Shown here: positions 31,501 through 44,895 of the stretch, in pieces
Layout of the letters: each line of letters begins with the position of its first letter
How positions within the stretch are numbered: the first letter of the stretch is position 1
DNA from: Membranipora membranacea
Taxonomy: Eukaryota; Bryozoa; Gymnolaemata; Cheilostomatida; Membraniporidae
Reading direction: 5' to 3'
DNA: 64,000 nucleotides
NCBI GenBank assembly: GCA_914767715.1
Contig: OU612068.1
Location: forward strand, 29,636,001 to 29,700,000
Notes under the pieces: model-generated
Databases searched by the model: none
Seen by the model: the letters and a program-made list of their open reading frames with translations, nothing else
What the model was told of the DNA's origin: nothing
Translations under genes and position numbers: made by a program

Positions 31501-34500
31501 TTATAAAAGAGATCCCAGGGACCAACAAAGATTCAACACAATGTAGGCCTTGAGCCCATGGTGAGCTGTGATAAGATGTTATATTGGTTTATTGATAGAT
31601 GAAGTCACCAACAAGCTGACAGCTGTATGTAAGGGAGATGTTGTCGTGTGGGTTCCATTCCCGCTGCCCAACGCAGACGCATGTGCTCAGGGTGTCACAT
31701 GTCCCACAACCGCCAAGTCCACCTACACATTCACAACTGTGATCCCTATCAAGTCTGTCTATCCTTCCGTAAGTATCCTATTATGCAACCACATTATTAG
31801 ATATGTCAAGCTCTTATGTAACGGTATGTTGTCAGTGTGATCATTAATATCCAATCCATCTTCCAATGACAGCCTTCCCCTAATAATGATTTACTTTGTG
31901 TTTACAGATTCGGTTAGCCGTTGAGCTGGCTTTCCATGATGATAATGACAATAAAGCTGTTTGCTTCCAGTTCCCTGGACAGATCTGTTAAATTCTCATT
32001 GTTAGGACATTAAGTAGGCCACCTAAAACAGGGTCATTACTAACTACATACTGCCTTCATTACTCTAACAACTATTCTGTATGCTGATTCCAATACAAGT
32101 ACTTGTTATGCCTGTTTTCCCTGAATTTGTTACTACTTATTTTGTGTACTATGAGAGTTGAATAAATAAACACATTAAAGATATGATGTTTGAGTATGAT
32201 ATCTAATATCTCAGTATCCCCAGTAAAATGAGTATATAGTAAGGAGATCTCATGCTGCTGTATCGCCATTTAAGCTGTATCTCTATATATAGATCATTGC
32301 TGGTAGGTACGTGGTAGATTAAATTGATGGAATTAGATGGGGAAACCGAAAACTACATGTTGTATGCCAGCACGAATCCGAACTATTCGTATTTAGCTCA
32401 CTCTGGTCATGATAGCCGTATATTAATTCCAGGATTTGCTAACTTGACCTATCCTTAGCTTCAGGGGATTCTTATGACCAGCTAATTGTGTTCATCGCGG
32501 GAGCATTATTTATACCTGTGTAGGTATAGGGCCATGTATGTAACATCTACATCGTAAATTGTAATTATCTGTTTGGTCTTGAAGAAGGGGAGATTGATGG
32601 CAAACAAACCAATCTGGGTTCAAGTCTCTTGGACCCATAGAACTAAAGCCTTCCATAAAATAAACTTTGATCTAGCACCTCTGCACAAATCGGCCAAAAT
32701 TCTATTATGTTTAAATTAACACAAACGCTCAAGAGCGGGCTATGTCTCTCAGAATACACACATGACCAGATGAGTTGTTGGTAGCCTAGTCATGTGCAGC
32801 AGCTGTCCACCAGAAGACCACGAACACACCACAATAACACACAACAACAATACCACAAAGGTTTGATAAGGTAAGACCTGGATCAGTGACAGGGGCACTG
32901 CAGTGCGTTTTCACATTGCTTCGTATAGAAATTTTTAAATTGACCTTTTGGCTTCGAGAATCATGACCTCCTGATGTTTAGTGAGATGGTGATATTACAG
33001 ATGTGGTCTTAGCAAATTAATATTTGACTCTTACCTGGCTAGCAGACTTTCATGCAGAGGATAGAGTGATGTATAATTTAGGTCGATTATGCCATCGGGT
33101 TTTGATCTTTTGGGATTTTCTATATAGTATAAATGCTGCGACTCTCCTTTTAACACAAAGAACATCCTCTTTGCTTTCTTGGATGCTTTGTCAGCTAAAA
33201 CAAGGAAGTATGTTTTTACAATTTATATATACGTACAAAGTCATCCGTGACTGATACTTTTATCTTGTATGTCCAGAGTATAAAGGGCTGTCTTTTCAGT
33301 AACATCAATGCTAATGCCAATGCTATAAGGAAGGATTAGAATCATAGTCCATCATAATAAGTCTATGGTTAGAGTGTATTTATTCATGCAAACTAGAAAA
33401 ATTGTTGTGCATGGGAGTTATCAAGTCACTGCCTCTAAGAGGAAGCAACCCTTCATACCTATTATTTTTTAGAGTTGAGTGAAGCGATAAGGCAATAGTA
33501 AAGGCATGTTTATAACATCCTACCTTGTCTCATGTCCCATGAATACAATGGATCTTACTTTAATCAGAAGTTAGTGAAATGCACACATGCAGTCAAAATA
33601 ATATTTTTGGCCAAAGATATCAACAAAGAAGAAACCCCCTTTTTCTCATCACACAAAAAGTTCAGCCTTTGCTTTGGTGAATCATACAAGGTCAAGTGAT
33701 GAGAAATCTGCCAGCATTTTAGGGTTACCCACAAATATCATCCTGACCTATATATGATGGTAGATATGATAGTTTAGATGAAGAATGATTTTATGATTTT
33801 TGGCAGATTTTTGACCAGCATCACATAGTTTTATTACTGCCAGTCATTCACATCTGAAGAAACCACAAACAGTTCAAACAACCTAGACAGCAAAGCTCCA
33901 GTATGTAAATCAAAAAAGTCTGCGCCAAGAGGACAACAAATACAGAGTAGTGCCCTTCATCTGCCTGATACTCAACAGTCAGCAAAGTGGCAAAATATAC
34001 ACAAGGGAAAAGCATAGCAGTAAGCACAAAGCATTCAAGGTAGTCTGAGCCCCCCCCCCCCCCAGACTCTTGCTGCCGCCTGACAGCCCCCCCCCCCAGC
34101 CATTTGAGGATTAATTACAATGCATGACACCTCAGGCTGCCACACTACATATATATATTTGTAAAAGGTCCTTTAGCTTACCTTTCTTCATATGGAGATA
34201 ACCTTCCATGAGACATTGATCAAATCGTCGACTGATGAGATTAACGCCAGCGCTAGATTGTCGCATTAGAGATATTACATGCTCCATACTGCTAGCTTTG
34301 ATCTGCTTAGCTCGGTTACATTTTACAGGAAAGTCGAGACTTTCTCCGGACTGTGTAATTGCTTCCTGAGTATAACGCATAATCACATCCGACACTCTAT
34401 AAAAGTATAGAGTCAGCACAATATCAGTATAGAGTCAGCACAATATCAGTATAGAGTCAGCACTATATTACAAATAATCACTCGCTCTCTCTCCCGCTCT

Positions 34501-37500
34501 CAGCTGCACGTAGTGTGTATGATTAACACTCTTCTACAGTTACTGTCACCCACTCTGTTGTCTAGTTAGAGGCTTTTTTTAGGAAGGTGATTGTAAACAA
34601 TGTTTCTATCCTGGCAGATGGCTCACAAATGAATGGAATGGCAAAAAGGGGAAAGCCAGGGATACTGTGGTTATTGCCTTTGTTCTCACAATGACATTCC
34701 AATTGGTGATGGGTGGTATTCAATCACACCCGATGTAACGGTCAATGAGTAAAAAATAATTGATTCATATCTGTAACCTGTGAACTATGATAGTATATGC
34801 TGGTTGACAATCAACGCTAATTTTCTCCGGGTAGAGTATGAATGAGATTATTGATCAATAGTATAAACTAAGACTACATGCCACCGGAACCAGTGATTAT
34901 AATCACCATAATGAGTATTAAATGTACCAATCCTGTTTCCGTATTATTTTTATCATTATCGCTAATTAAAAAAGCAGGCTGGGCTTATAAAGCTAAATAA
35001 TCCCAGACTTACTAATGCAAAAATTTCGATTTTCAACATCTGGTCGCAAGGTGTACACGCAACGACAACAAAAACAGGACAAAGCAAAATATCCTACGTC
35101 GTGTCATAAAATATCTACTACATCCTCATACCAAGATATGTGGTCATGGATATTTTACAAATCTTTCATCATGTATATACGACTTATATAAACACTGGTA
35201 CCATTACCATCGGCTCATCAATGAATGAAACCTCAACATGGAAACTATTTCCATAGGGATGGAATAATTGTCAATATAAATACATTATTCATTAGTGAGC
35301 TCGCTGTTCTCCATTCACATCAGCCTTTAGCCAGCAAATATGCTATGGAAACGGAATTGAGTTATTATCATTAGTGTTTAATCAGTATTAACTAAACCCA
35401 ACAGAGAATTCAATTGGAATCATTTCAAACACAGTAATGTGTATTTATAAATCCCTCATATCCGACTCCGGCACTAAAGTAGATATCTAACAGGAAGTGT
35501 GCGAGCAGCAGCAGCTGTACTGCACACAGTGAAATATATGATATATTACCTTGAGTAGAAGCGAGAACCCATGAGGAAGCCCTTATTGTGTCGGTTTATC
35601 TGGAATCTGTGTAGTGAGCTGCTATCATAGAAATATAGAGTATAATCTCCAGGTCTGGAATCACTCGGTCTGACGAGATAACTCCTGTTACCAGCTGTAA
35701 TACAAATACAAAATAGGTATATATACATATAATAGGTCTGGTCATTCTTTGTCTCTATCTGAGCTGTTCAGATCACAAAGGGTAAGACTGGGGGGTATTT
35801 CAATTAGAAAGAGCGATCCTTTACTAAAGCAAGTTATCACTATCACATCGCTCAAAATTATCGCTCACCTGGTGCTACAATTAGACAAAATCGTTCCCAG
35901 ATCGCTCACTCAGAATGTACGTAGTTCCATTATGAGAGTTTCATTTTTATCAGTTATGATACTGAATGCAAAATAAAATCAATCAATGTTATCCCACGAT
36001 GAATACTGCCCTGTTCATGTCTTAACTTTCCCAACACTGGTCAAGTACAGAAATAACAGGTTATCGTTATACAGCAAGGTAAAAATCACAGTGGTCATAA
36101 ACCAGCAACAGGTTTTATTTTATTTTACATAAATAATCTTTGGGATAGGTTAATCGGTGCGGAGTTTTTAGTTTTATTTCTGTGTAAAATGTCATCTCAC
36201 TTACTACAGTCTTACCGGTGTACTGGCAAATAAGTTTATTTTTGTTTTTTAACTAATTTATTCATATTTAGTCATATTTATTTACTCTGTGGTAGTCACC
36301 TTAGACGTACTCTTGATTGAATCAGTTCAGGAAAATTATTTATCAACATGATAGGAAAGCACATATAGACATGACTTTGGTTTTAGAAGGGAGTGAAGAC
36401 AACTCTCCAAATTGCTCTTATATTTTGTTCACATGCATGCATCACTAAGGACTGTTGTCCCTAACGGCAAACTCCTTGATTAAGCTATTGGCATTAGTCT
36501 CCATATCTATCAACAGCTGCGGCCTATATATGCACCCTCAGAAAAGGATCAGTATATTGTAATGGTCATCACGTACACATATTTAAGGTGGCCTTGGCGG
36601 AAGGCAATAATATAAGGCTATTTGTAAAATTCAAACCTCCTCTGCATGTCAGCACATAACAAGTTGGCGAAAGGACCACCCAAAAACTGTCATCGGGATG
36701 CAAAAAAAAGAGAATTGCACCATGTAATTAAAAGATTACACAACTCCTCATTGTAAATTTTGCATTTGTAAGCAGCAAATATAAAAGGGTGAAATACTTA
36801 ATATTTATTATTTTCAAATTTGTGAAAGTGAAAACTACTAAGATGATTAGCAGCTGATTAATGATTATATTTGCCTATGTTACATCACAGGTCCATCACT
36901 TAATGAATGTGGAAAGGCTGCTTGGTGTTTGCCGCTTTAGCCTCGAGAATCTGATACACGTTTGTATAACTTGAGTGTGTTGCTGAAAAGTGTGACACCG
37001 TTCTCCCTTATATGGGCATACTGAGCAATCGAGTAACATGCCCTTACGGTACCGCCAAAAATACCTCAGAAGATACCTTGCACAATCAATAACCAGTCTT
37101 TTGTTATCGTGGCCGGTTTCAAAAATAATTTAGCTTTTCTCGATGTTGAAATGAAGTCATTTATCCAGAAGTTTGTATGCCTCTCAGTACTAGGAGAACA
37201 GTAATAAACATCAATTTATGACATGAGCCAAGGCATTCAATGATATGAACTTACCTTTTGATAAAAGGTCCTTGACTTCATTTAGATCTATGGAGGGGTG
37301 AAAATATTCTAAATCCTCTATCACCTCTCTGTTGTTTTCATCCTAAAAATATAACGGAAATTAAAATAATGAGTCGTAAAATTGGCGATTGAGATGAATT
37401 CTTCACAGAAATTGATCTGAAAAATGAAACTTATCATCATTATAAATAATAAAATAATCATTGATAAAGTGAGGCATCCATTTTCACAGTAGTGACTGTC

Positions 37501-40500
37501 TATCACTTGGTATTTTGATGTCCTCATAGATAGTCTCGGCTTGTTCACATAAAAGAGTATTTCTCTACACGAAAATGATGTGAAATTTATCCTTCATAGT
37601 GGAGATAATATTTCTTTTAAGTTGTAATATTTTTTATTTATACTAAGAATTAGCTGAAGGGTTCACCACTACATCTTTTATAAAAAATTTCAGTATGGTA
37701 CAAGGCGTACATTTAAAAGAAATTATAATGAGATTTGAAAATTTTTAATCAGGCTATTGACTTAGATTAACCATCGACAAGATAAACCTGATTTTATTAA
37801 TTGATCGGCGATTTAAAAAAAATCCCAAAATTCCCAATTTGACATGTGTGCACCTAACTGATCTTCCCTTATATTTCATTTATATTTAAAATATCTCCAA
37901 CCACCATCACTACATGGGCAAAGTTTGAGAACTTATACTACTATATTGATATCTAGCCTGTCGTCATAAGCTATTTTGGTGCCCCCCCCCCCTTCCAACA
38001 AAGCTCATCCAGACCCAGCTAATTTATATCAAGACAATGGCTATTTCAGAGCAATCTTTATCATGAGAGTAGATTTGATTCCATCATTTCCAGATTCTAC
38101 GCACACACGTACGTCAGGGACATTTTGCATCAGACAGATTGACTTAAAACTTGACTTCATCTAATAATAAATACTGTCAAAGGTCAGACTTGAGCTTAGT
38201 CCAAGATTAACTAGCAGACGAAAAAATTAATCAGATTAAGGTGTGCGCAGCTTTAATTTTTCAAACAAAATTGGAGGGTTTTGTCATAGGCCCTTCTTTC
38301 TGAGAGAGGCTCGAGGACCATTTACCAGACCTATGTTATGAAGAAAGGCTGGAGATTTTAAATATATCCTCATTACATGATTTTATTTTTTTTGACAGAG
38401 CAAAAGGCTGATGATCAAACGCACCCTCTTTGTAATCCTATTTTCAGAAATGAATGTAGGATATCTTCTCGCTGCAAGACTATTTTTAGACCTAATCTAT
38501 GTAGGTCCAAAAAAAAGTGCCAAATCCTTTTTCCCTTTTTTTATGACTCATTTTAATAATAATCTTAGTCTCTTTTAACCTTTGTAGGCGTTCAATTTTA
38601 TCAATACCATGATATCGGATGCAAAAATAAACTAAGCTAAACTAGTCTTACTGGTGCAGTGCAGTTCTGTGCAATAAAATTATTTTATTCTCAATATGTT
38701 TGCAATCAAACACCAAGCATCGATATGCTGATATTGAGTCATCCCCATTTGAAACCATCATAGAATGAGGCAGAAACATGTACTTGTACTGGCCGGTGTA
38801 ATAAATAGAGTGCCTGTTTGTTTGCTGATGGAATCGGTGTTCTTCTGTTAGAATGATGTTATCACTTTTCTTTTAAAAATAATCTTGCGTAAGAACTCGC
38901 TTATTCCAGGAAATGAGTCACATTTAAAAACAAATCTTCAAATGACACTCCTAGTCCACTTTGATTATTAACATTCGTAATTCAGTCATGATTTCGTATA
39001 GCATGTGGTGAGTGACATGGCCGTTTATTTCTGAGTACACCAAATGATATTTCGTACTGTATTGATTGATCATGTGGTTTGTTTTCTTACCCGTATATCA
39101 GTGACTAAGTCTGAGTAGACGATTCCCTTATCACCAGTACGCTGGTTGATGGCCCAGAGCCAGCCATCACCCAGCTCGTTACATACTTTGAATACATCAT
39201 CCTTCTCAAACTCGAGCTCATCTGTCTCCGGTACCTTCTCACGATAAGGCAGTATGGCCTTCACATAACGAAAATCATCTACATCCTGTAAGAGAAACAC
39301 AACTCCCATAGTTGTACAACATTTTAAGTGATAACTTAGTATTTCATTAGAACTTTGCAACCATTCTGAGACTATCATTTTCAGTTTCACACCCCATAAA
39401 CATCAGCATAAATAAGACAGATCTAATTGATAAATGAGGGAGAGTTCTAGCTATAATTTGATGTTAGGAGGGGTTGAAATACAACATAGAGATATCAGTT
39501 TTGACTCTTGTATGTCAACACGGGAATGTTTTTTTCTTCAAAAAGTTAATCATTATGTTCTGGCGGAAATACCCTAAAATCATATTTTACGAACATAAAA
39601 TATATTTGCAGCATTACTCACACTAACTCATTTGTGACATTTTCTAGTCTCAGCCTCTAAACTAAAAAGCAAACTGTTTACTTGTGTATGTTGTACATTT
39701 TTGGCAGGACCAACAAAATGAAAACATGAGTACAAGTACCAAAGATGCAAAGCAATGTAGTATGTAATATAGCTATTACTGTCCCTCCGGCCTAAGGTGA
39801 GAGGGCCCTCGTTATAATATACTGATATGAGCTACCCAAGCTATTTATTCTTATCTATACCTCACTGACATTTATTGTTCATTATCAATATTTGCTAGGG
39901 CCATAATATGGTCTATATGTGGGCAATTCAGGACTCAAAACTAGTAAGTTAATTTCACAGAAACCCTTAGACTCATGATCTATCTATGGTGTGTCCACCC
40001 AGAGACGAGGAGTTGAGCCTCCACCCCAGCACAGATTGGTTATCTGTAAGTAGTCCCAGCACTAAATAACGGGCAACAAATAACATTAATACGCAGACCC
40101 AGCAGGTAAGTTACTTACCTTCTCAGGAGGTACAGGAAGGATAAGTTTCTCTCCAGGCAGCAGATCTGAGAACTCTGTATAATAAGCTACTAGATCCTCT
40201 AAAGATGCAAACTGTCTCCCTCCAATATAATAATCTCCGCATATAGATGTAATCCTGGAATCGTTAAAAAACTGTTCAGTTATAAAAACATTTATTTTCA
40301 TTTAAACTCATCAGGCCGATATAAGGTTGGCGGGGGCAGCAGTCCCCACGCTAATTTCCTATCTAACTTGATGATTTCTCCATCCAGGGCCACACAACAA
40401 GAGAATAGATATGGAAACAGCCTCAAGAAATAAGTATAAAAAACTTGGAGAATGTGAGTTTGAGACTTCGGACATATAACATGACTATAGGATAGAGAAA

Positions 40501-41684
40501 TTATTCACGATACAACTAGCTAAGGTTATAGTCGCACCACATTCTACATTCTCTTTGTGTCAGTCATTCTACTCAATGCATACTATATGAGGGTTTTACA
40601 TTATACTTGGATTACTAATGCATATTCCCACTCAAAAACGTTATCATAGTCGGGAATACATATAAATATATGGAGGCACAATTTAAGGGAAAATTACTTG
40701 ATATATCCAACTGAATTTGATCAAGTTATACACAGCGATAAGGCATGGATTAGAATGATTGGCATTCTAAGCCTCTTGGTGAAATGATTTCTATCTTGAA
40801 CTGAAAGATTATCTTCAATACCTGAAATGGCTGTATTCTGACGAAGCAGACGCACCCAGATAAGATAGAACATATACTCCTGGCTTACTCATACTCTCTC
40901 TAACCAGGAAACATTGCGTCTTCTTAGAGTCACCCAACACTTTCTCAGCAGCAGTTCGACTCATTCTCCCATGAAACCAGCTGTAGATTCACAATGAAAC
41001 TTAAACTTGTTTGAGGTTCATTAAGAAATTCTCTATAAACCAAGGTTCATAAAGAAATGCTCTATAAACCAAGATTCAATGCTGTGTTGTTAGACCTGAT
41101 GATAACCCTTCAGGTTCCTTCCCAACACTGGGCCTTCTGATGAGTAGGTGTTTAATTTCATCCATCTTGTGCCAATGTGTAAAGGATCAAGATAGCCATC
41201 TTGGAGTAGTTTTGAACTGAAGCTCAGGAACAATCAGTGGCTTTACAGAATTGGTAAAATACAATCCTATATACACACTCAAAAGCTACAATACTTGTTT
41301 ATGACAGTACTCCCTATATCTCTTCTGCAAGGAGGGGGTATGGTGTGTGCCTAAAATAGATACTCTTCATTATCAAAATCCCAATGACATATCATTATTA
41401 GCTTGTTGTTGATTGTAGTTGTTTTTTTCTCTCTTTTAATGCTATTTACCCCATATTTTCACAGGGAATGACATCGCAGGAGTAACCCTCACCTAGTTAA
41501 TTCATACTAAGAAGCCTGAACAGATGAAGGAATTCCAAGCAAGGAGTCACATAGTCAGAATTACACATGCAGTTGCACCTTCTTGGTTGCAACCACCAAC
41601 GGCAACTCACCTAGATTTCTTTGGCCCTTCTAGCCTCAGATGGATGGCATCTCCATCGTTTTTCTCCCCTCCACTTGCAGCCAT
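25600..41684 (-). CDS. RASA1: RASA1-like p120 Ras GTPase-activating protein
   Basis: Cytoplasmic GAP that is recruited to phosphotyrosine receptors and stimulates Ras GTP hydrolysis. Eighteen minus-strand exons: 41684-41611, 40980-40822, 40254-40119, 39285-39091, 37342-37255, 35694-35550, 34396-34182, 33194-33035, 30002-29918, 29650-29412, 29119-29037, 28787-28603, 28249-28084, 27858-27716, 27469-27354, 26762-26441, 26260-26132, 25683-25600. Every phase closes; 907 residues (human 1047). Domain order is SH2 (WFHGRM, FLVRES), SH3 (ILPYREKV, DGWLWA), SH2 (YLVRPSD), PH, C2, RasGAP. The GAP arginine finger is present (TLFRSTSLATTL), as is the FLRLLCPA block. The N-terminus is only about 24 residues before the first SH2, without the long Gly/Ala/Pro tract of vertebrates. 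The second SH2 begins YFHPSI in place of the usual WFHGKI. Intron 8 contains NPC2 on the other strand. Confidence 0.96.
26813..27088. repeat. 23 bp minisatellite, 12 copies
   Basis: Twelve head-to-tail units of 23 bp starting ATGAGCTACTGTGGCAGCG. Only units 8 and 10 differ, by an A-to-T change (GGCTGCG), so the array is young or homogenised. It lies in the RASA1 intron between exons 26441-26762 and 27354-27469, ending 51 bp from the splice acceptor. No spacers are present, so it is not a CRISPR array. Confidence 0.97.
30765..31991 (+). CDS. NPC2: NPC2-like sterol-binding ML-domain protein, nested in RASA1 intron
   Basis: Small secreted or lysosomal lipid carrier of the MD-2-related lipid-recognition family; NPC2 hands cholesterol to NPC1. 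Exons 30765-30843, 31124-31231, 31599-31768 and 31908-31991 (TAA) join in phase to give 146 residues (human 151). An N-terminal signal peptide (MEAKYILAFSALIAIAASAS) precedes LPFKDCG. The conserved cysteines follow (GSCTF, AVCKGD, DACAQG, VTCPTT, AVCFQ), as does the VPFPLP segment. AATAAA at 32161 and 32165 marks a likely 3' end. The whole gene lies within 30003-33034, an intron between two PH-domain exons of the oppositely transcribed RASA1. Assignment to NPC2 rather than another ML protein rests on cysteine pattern and length. Confidence 0.9.
32161..32170 (+). terminator. Overlapping polyadenylation signals of NPC2
   Basis: AATAAATAAA gives two overlapping AATAAA hexamers 170 bp after the NPC2 stop codon. 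It lies inside the RASA1 intron but on the opposite strand, so it would not act on the RASA1 transcript. Confidence 0.55.
34050..34097. repeat. Two long poly-C runs in RASA1 intron
   Basis: Runs of about 14 and 11 C (34050-34063, 34087-34097) appear as G runs in the RASA1 pre-mRNA, 85-130 nt after the 5' splice site at 34181. Another C run sits at 37982-37992 in a RASA1 intron, and a G run near 51794 in an ADGRV1 intron. Confidence 0.8.
34405..34468. repeat. 22 bp tandem repeat, about 3 copies
   Basis: Units start at 34405, 34427 and 34449 with GTATAGAGTCAGCAC. They lie immediately upstream (in RASA1 sense) of the acceptor of the exon at 34396-34182. Confidence 0.9.
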
Positions 41685-42689
41685 CAGTGACCCTGGTTGT
41701 TCTCAAGACAGTGTATCATGAGTAAGTAGGGTCTCTTCCCCTCTAAGCACCACACAACACCAATGTTCAGGACAAACTGGAAAAATAACCACTGGGAACC
41801 CAATTTTCAACAGTTGAGTATGAGAGATGGCAATGTTTGAGTCTCTGTAATTGGACTGTGGTCCTAATACAGTTTTCTATAAACATAATGAAAATTTAGC
41901 ATCCGTCCCGGACATCAGATTGAGGGTGGATTTATATTGAAAGAAAACAACTCCAAATACTAATATTTGGCCTTGCCTGTAGGAAAGAAGTCATATTTCT
42001 CTATTATGTATGTAACTGTAACTCGAGAAGCTCAGAGAAGCTAAGAGAAAATTTTATTATTGGATCTTCCAGGATGTTATCTTTTGCCAAATAAAAAATG
42101 TATAATATATATATATTTCTTTTTTTTCGTTACGAAACTAAACAACAGGTGATACATATTACAAACAATGGCTTGATCTGTAATAGAGTTATTGATAACA
42201 ACCATACCACACAAGTAGCCCTGTGTAGGCAGGGCTCTCAACCACTCAGATTTAGCCCGAGTTACTCAGGTTTTTGGGATCAACTCAGGCAACTTAGAGG
42301 ATTTTGGAATATTAGCTAAAAACTCAGATTTTTGCCTCATATTCATTGAAGTTGGGGAATTCCTCTCGGTGTGGCCTAGTTGTATGATTATAAAATAAAC
42401 AGTTTTATGTTTTGATATATGAAATACATTTACCAGGATGAATTTACAGTGATTCTATATCAGTGATCTGCTAACAACTCTAAAAAAAACCAGTATCATT
42501 CATATGCAGAGGCCTATATTGCTCTCTAGGCTTTGGCGGCCAGACCCATTGTGGAGGCTAACAGAGCTCTAAAACTCTAAGCCGTTTGTGCACAGGGCGT
42601 TTCACAGCTTTGAAATGCCACCTGCAATGCGGTATCGGCAAAACTCAGGTTTTTGATCCTCCCAGGTTGAGAACCCTGTGTGTATGTTC

Positions 42690-43222
42690 TGTTAGGGTAA
42701 TAGGGATCAATCAAATCAAATCAATCAAATCAATCTACTCAGCCTCAAAGATTATACTGCCTGTTCATGACTATAAAAATCGGCTAGGAATGTTACGTAT
42801 TCCCTATCTTTGCAATTTTCTCTTTGATAGCACATATAGTCACTTCACAAAGATTTTAAACGATGAATCCCATCCACTTTATAGTCGCTTAAGTTTTAAC
42901 AGTAACAGAACTTCCTCTCGAGCCAAACAAGTATTCCGCCCAAAACGATGCAGAACCGAAAAGAGGTCTAACAGCTTTTTTAACTATTTTATGACCTATC
43001 ATGATAATGGTCTTGTGTATCGTACTTAACCGTACCTAACTGCAGTATATCCTTTTAGTTATGTATTTTTATTTTTGCAGCTACCAGTTTTCTAACCCAC
43101 ACTTACGTACATTCGATATCATCTCGTACACATGTATATTGAGTATGGCAGAATGTAATACATTACAATTACAGCCAACACATTGTTTCTGCGAGAGTTT
43201 CAATAAAATCTTATCTTATCTT
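42690..43222 (+). mobile_element. LINE 3' end fragment
   Basis: The frame ending at 43029 encodes a typical retrotransposon C-terminal tail (SHFTKILNDESHPL, then VFRPKRCRTEKRSNSFFNYF). A short tail follows, ending in TTATCTTATCTTA repeats near 43206-43222, like the 3' microsatellite of many LINEs. The same peptide pattern recurs on the minus strand at 51549-51746. Confidence 0.7.
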
Positions 43223-44895
43223 AAGAAAAATTACAGATCAAATTTAAATTTAGCCAAAATGACTCTATGTGCTGTCAACTGCCATAACTGGCCCATATTA
43301 TGGAGCTATACCCTTTATAAGATTTTTTCTCTGTATCTCGTGGTCAAAATCAGGGAGAAAATAAAATCCCTCACCGTATTAGACGCAATATTAAAATAAA
43401 ACTATGTCTCCCTATCTTATTATTTTTTCTCATACTGAGTAATTTTTTTAACACATATGAGTCCAAAAAAACTGTCGAAATCAGATAAATATCAAAATAA
43501 ATTCTTTGATGAATCATTTATTTGTAAAATTTTGACATGTTTTCATTAGCGGACTCATTGTTGCATTAAGATATCTTGTATTGTTGAGATGATGGGCTGC
43601 GAGGGTCAGGTCATCTTCCACATCACTGGACACCTCAATGACTCGCCGGACAAAACTAATGACAAATCCAGGCGTCATCGAGACGCCAGATTTTCCCTCC
43701 TTGTGAGAATCACATGATTTCTCGGAATCTATCCTTTGTCACGATGCATGCTTTTATACTGCGTCAAGACATGGTCAATTTTTCCATGAGCACAGTTATC
43801 ATCACTCTGCAAAATGAAAATATACCCAACTGAATAGCCTATTTCTACGAATGCCTTTGGCCCAGAAAATCAATCCATTATGTTTCATGGCAATGGAAAT
43901 TTGATGGCAACAAGTCTGCATGGAGAAGTCAGCATGCTAACTTAACAGATTTTGCTCTCATTAGAACATTGTCTTCAAGTTATTCAAGTATGACCTTCTT
44001 GAATATATTTTTTGCTGCATGTTGCAGGGTGACAGCAAATCGTTGGAAATCCATAACCATGTAATTACTTTCATGAATGTAACAAAAATAAAAGTTACAT
44101 ACCATGCAAATAAGGTAAAAGTGACAAGACAACACAACAGAAAAATATTTTCAAATTCAATCCCTGATTCCCATTATTAATCACCAATCTGTAAAATAAT
44201 CACAGATTATATAATGTAATTTAGAGCGCACCATATTATTATCCAACAATGCAACCATCACATAAGCTGCCCAACTTGCTGGTCATAGCCCTATTAATTG
44301 ATGATCGAGTAGTCCATTTTAATTTTTTTAGTTACACATGCTGAATGCATGCCATTACCACCAACCAAGAATAATGTCCTTATTGCATCAGTAAATAAAC
44401 GCCATTTCAGACAGCTCTTTATCATGGAATACCATCCCAGGTGTGTTCAAGCCCTCATGCAGATGCACTGGTGATAAAAAGTGCAGTATTTGCATGGGAA
44501 ATAAGAATTACAGTTGGAGTTAAAGTATGAAGTTATCTTTATACATATCCTAATTTCACAGCTCTTTGTTTTTTTTTCAGATTTGAAAGCAGAATTGGTT
44601 GACAGTAAATTAGTAGAGACACAATGAGCTTTTAAAACTTGCTGGGAACTGAAACTGGTGAGATCTAACACTTGTAAAAGTTGATTCTTTGACGGGCTTT
44701 TGATACAGCAAATTCCATATAATAACAGAGATATAATCACCAATTACAATACCAAGATAATCACTTGAAACAAAGTCACACAATTTAGAGACATAATTGG
44801 TGTGTCAGACATTAATCTGTTTGCTTGTATTTAATACTCAGTTGGATTTTATAAAATACCAAAACCATCACATTGCTAAGAAATTTCATTGCTAA

